Assembly: GCA_021793035.1 (NCBI GenBank)
Contig: JAJYTM010000034.1
Span: 1-6,403, forward strand
Direction of reading: 5' to 3'
DNA length: 6,403 nucleotides
Source of the DNA: Microcaldota archaeon
GTDB taxonomy: Archaea > Micrarchaeota > Micrarchaeia > Micrarchaeales > Micrarchaeaceae
Positions 5,143 to 6,403 of this stretch are shown piece by piece. The notes under the pieces were generated by a model. The model was given only the letters and a program-made list of their open reading frames with translations, was not told the origin of the DNA and did no database searches. The position numbers and the translations under genes are program-made. Every line of letters starts with the position of its first letter. The stretch's first letter is position 1.

Positions 5143-6120
5143 TTAACTGTTAGCCACGGAGGTAACATGTGCTGCTGGTGCAACTTCGTATTCCACTGGC
5201 TTTTGCCCCCTCCTTAAAAGGCTCTCTAAGACCTTCTTGGAATACGGCTCCCATGTAAATGCATTTATGACCTTTCCGCCGCCTGCAGTCCAGTATACTG
5301 GAGTGCCCTCGCTTCGTATCTCTTCTATATCTATCACAGCATTCATCATCTCCTTCTTTCTCACCCTCTTTCCGGAGCTTTCAATCAGGTAGTGCGCATT
5401 TGCGCAGTTATCTTCTGCGTTTGAGAATACCATATTCCAATCTTTGTTTAGCAAACCCAGCTTTATCTTTGCCTCCCATATGGGGAGCATCTTAAGCCTG
5501 TACTCGTAGAACTGGTTGCTCCGGGTGAGCTGGAATATTTCTGCTGCCGATATCCTGCTCTCATAGTCAAACCCCATCGCAAATATCTTTATGCCCTTTA
5601 GGTCTTCCTCACTTGCGAGCTGCCTCCCATACGGTGCTCCAGGGCCTTCCACTACTAGGATATTCAAACCTCCATATACCGCCCTTACCGCCGACTCTGA
5701 TATGGTATTTGACAGTAGCGCAATCTTCTCTTGGCTATATCTTGTACCAAAGAGCTTGTCCAATGCTACTACGAAAGCTGCCGCTCCAGCATCGCTGCTG
5801 CCCGAGTACACTTTATAGTTGTTTGATTCTGCATATATGCCAATCTTTTTATCCGAATCGCTTTGAAAGACCTTTAGGACGTTTTCCATTGCACCCATCC
5901 GTTCTTTCGGCAACTCTGTGCCATTGAGCATAAAACCGTCCAGCTCTCCCGAGTCTGTGGCGGTCACTTTTGTCTCAACGCGCGTCTGCCCATTCAGGTC
6001 GGTAACTGAAAGGCCCATCGAATTGTGGTATGGGAGCCTGTTATCCCTCGCACTTGAGACAAATATTATGGGTATTGTAGGATAGGCTTCTGCAGTCACA
6101 CTCAATATTTTTTCAACCAT
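5143..6120 (-). CDS. Probable mevalonate 3-kinase (decarboxylase paralog)
   Basis: The 325 residues have the fold pattern of mevalonate decarboxylases but a changed active site. SARDNRLPYHNSMGLSV (23-39) aligns with the decarboxylase N-terminus, YSGSSDAGAAA (105-115) is the phosphate loop, SESAVRAVYGGLN (141-153) matches RQGSGSSSRSIYGG, and VYWTAGGGKV (275-284) matches CYFTLDTGAN. By my hand alignment with the paralog at 3489-4484, Lys18 becomes Phe20, Lys22 becomes Ala24, Gly141 becomes Glu142 and catalytic Asp284 becomes Gly280, while Arg145 is kept as Arg146. Loss of the Asp turns this family from decarboxylase to kinase, and the Thermoplasma enzyme phosphorylates mevalonate at the 3-hydroxyl; that is the role inferred here. 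It would supply the first intermediate for the next gene. The start is well supported by GGTGAT (6124-6129) 3 nt before ATG. It is the first gene of the operon. An alternative is a related 3-kinase acting on another hydroxy acid. Confidence 0.72.
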   Translation of the reverse strand: MVEKILSVTAEAYPTIPIIFVSSARDNRLPYHNSMGLSVTDLNGQTRVETKVTATDSGELDGFMLNGTELPKERMGAMENVLKVFQSDSDKKIGIYAESNNYKVYSGSSDAGAAAFVVALDKLFGTRYSQEKIALLSNTISESAVRAVYGGLNILVVEGPGAPYGRQLASEEDLKGIKIFAMGFDYESRISAAEIFQLTRSNQFYEYRLKMLPIWEAKIKLGLLNKDWNMVFSNAEDNCANAHYLIESSGKRVRKKEMMNAVIDIEEIRSEGTPVYWTAGGGKVINAFTWEPYSKKVLESLLRRGQKPVEYEVAPAAHVTSVANS

Positions 6121-6280
6121 TGTATCACCAATCTACTTGATCATTAGAGTATATGCTATGAATCTAATGCATGCACGAAAAACTAAAATCAGATATCTCC
6201 CCTGACATACTATCTGGCTATTATAGGTATACATTATTTTAAATGGGTGATAGGGCAACGACATTCAACGAATTTGCACA
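6121..6280 (-). promoter_or_regulatory. Leader and candidate promoters of the mevalonate operon
   Basis: This 160-nt gap separates the membrane-protein stop from the first operon gene. On the minus strand, TTTAAAAT (6236-6243) is a candidate TATA box that would give a leader of about 90 nt. CATATACT (about 6148-6155) is a second candidate that would start transcription almost at the ribosome site GGTGAT (6124-6129). The leader also has an 8-bp palindrome, TGCATGCA (6168-6175), and inverted CAGATA/TATCTG arms near 6190-6216. I see no recognisable riboswitch. The choice of promoter is uncertain, but a promoter in this gap is likely given the tight spacing of the four genes after it. Confidence 0.4.
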
Positions 6281-6403
6281 TTAGCCGTGCGCGCTGGTGT
6301 AGTTCTTCAGCTCCTTGTAGAACAGCCTCTTGAATATGTATATGAATGCAATGGAGATTGCCGCCATTCCTGCCAAGGTTGAAATGCCCAGCTTTCCTGA
6401 AAA
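6281..6403 (-). CDS. C-terminal end of an unidentified membrane protein (runs off right edge)
   Basis: Read by hand on the minus strand, this gives 40 residues ending in a TAA stop (6281-6283). They comprise one transmembrane helix, roughly LGISTLAGMAAISIAFIYIF, followed by a basic cytoplasmic-type tail (KRLFYKELKNYTSAHG). The positive residues after the helix place the C-terminus inside the cell. This could be the end of a transporter such as an amino-acid permease or MFS protein, but too little is visible to name a family. It lies in the same direction as the mevalonate operon, 160 nt upstream, and is probably a separate transcription unit. Confidence 0.65.
   Translation of the reverse strand, partial: FSGKLGISTLAGMAAISIAFIYIFKRLFYKELKNYTSAHG

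Overview
The window looks like DNA from an archaeon. The evidence is a mevalonate-pathway operon of a kind known from Thermoplasma, promoters with TATA/BRE-like boxes, ribosome sites of the GGTGAT type (matching the archaeal 16S 3' end), and heavy use of ATA and AGG codons. The pathway type points to an acidophile of the Thermoplasmatales or of an ARMAN-like lineage sharing its habitat. That placement is inference, because no marker gene is present.

Layout from left to right. (1) Positions 1-227, minus strand: the N-terminal 75 codons of a sulfatase/alkaline-phosphatase-superfamily hydrolase, running off the left edge. (2) 469-1623, minus: the C-terminal four fifths of a 14-helix MFS drug-type transporter that has lost its first helices. 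(3) 1541-1768, minus: a short ORF with an intact promoter and an ankyrin-like N-terminus. It runs out of frame into the transporter DNA, so the two form a broken junction. (4) 1882-2514, plus: an unrecognised charged, helical protein of 210 residues, divergently transcribed from the short ORF. (5) 2546-6120, minus: four closely spaced genes. In transcription order they encode a mevalonate 3-kinase-like protein, a P-loop kinase resembling mevalonate-3-phosphate 5-kinase, a decarboxylase of the diphosphomevalonate/bisphosphomevalonate decarboxylase family, and a mevalonate-kinase-like GHMP kinase. (6) 6281-6403, minus: the last 40 codons of a membrane protein.

The operon is the main point of interest. 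Its first three genes follow the reaction order of the Thermoplasma-type route: mevalonate to 3-phosphomevalonate, to 3,5-bisphosphomevalonate, to isopentenyl phosphate. The first and third genes are paralogs, and the first has replaced the lysines and aspartate of the decarboxylase active site. The fourth gene would be expected in a different version of the pathway (mevalonate 5-kinase) and has an altered nucleotide-binding motif, so its role is open. No isopentenyl phosphate kinase is in the window.
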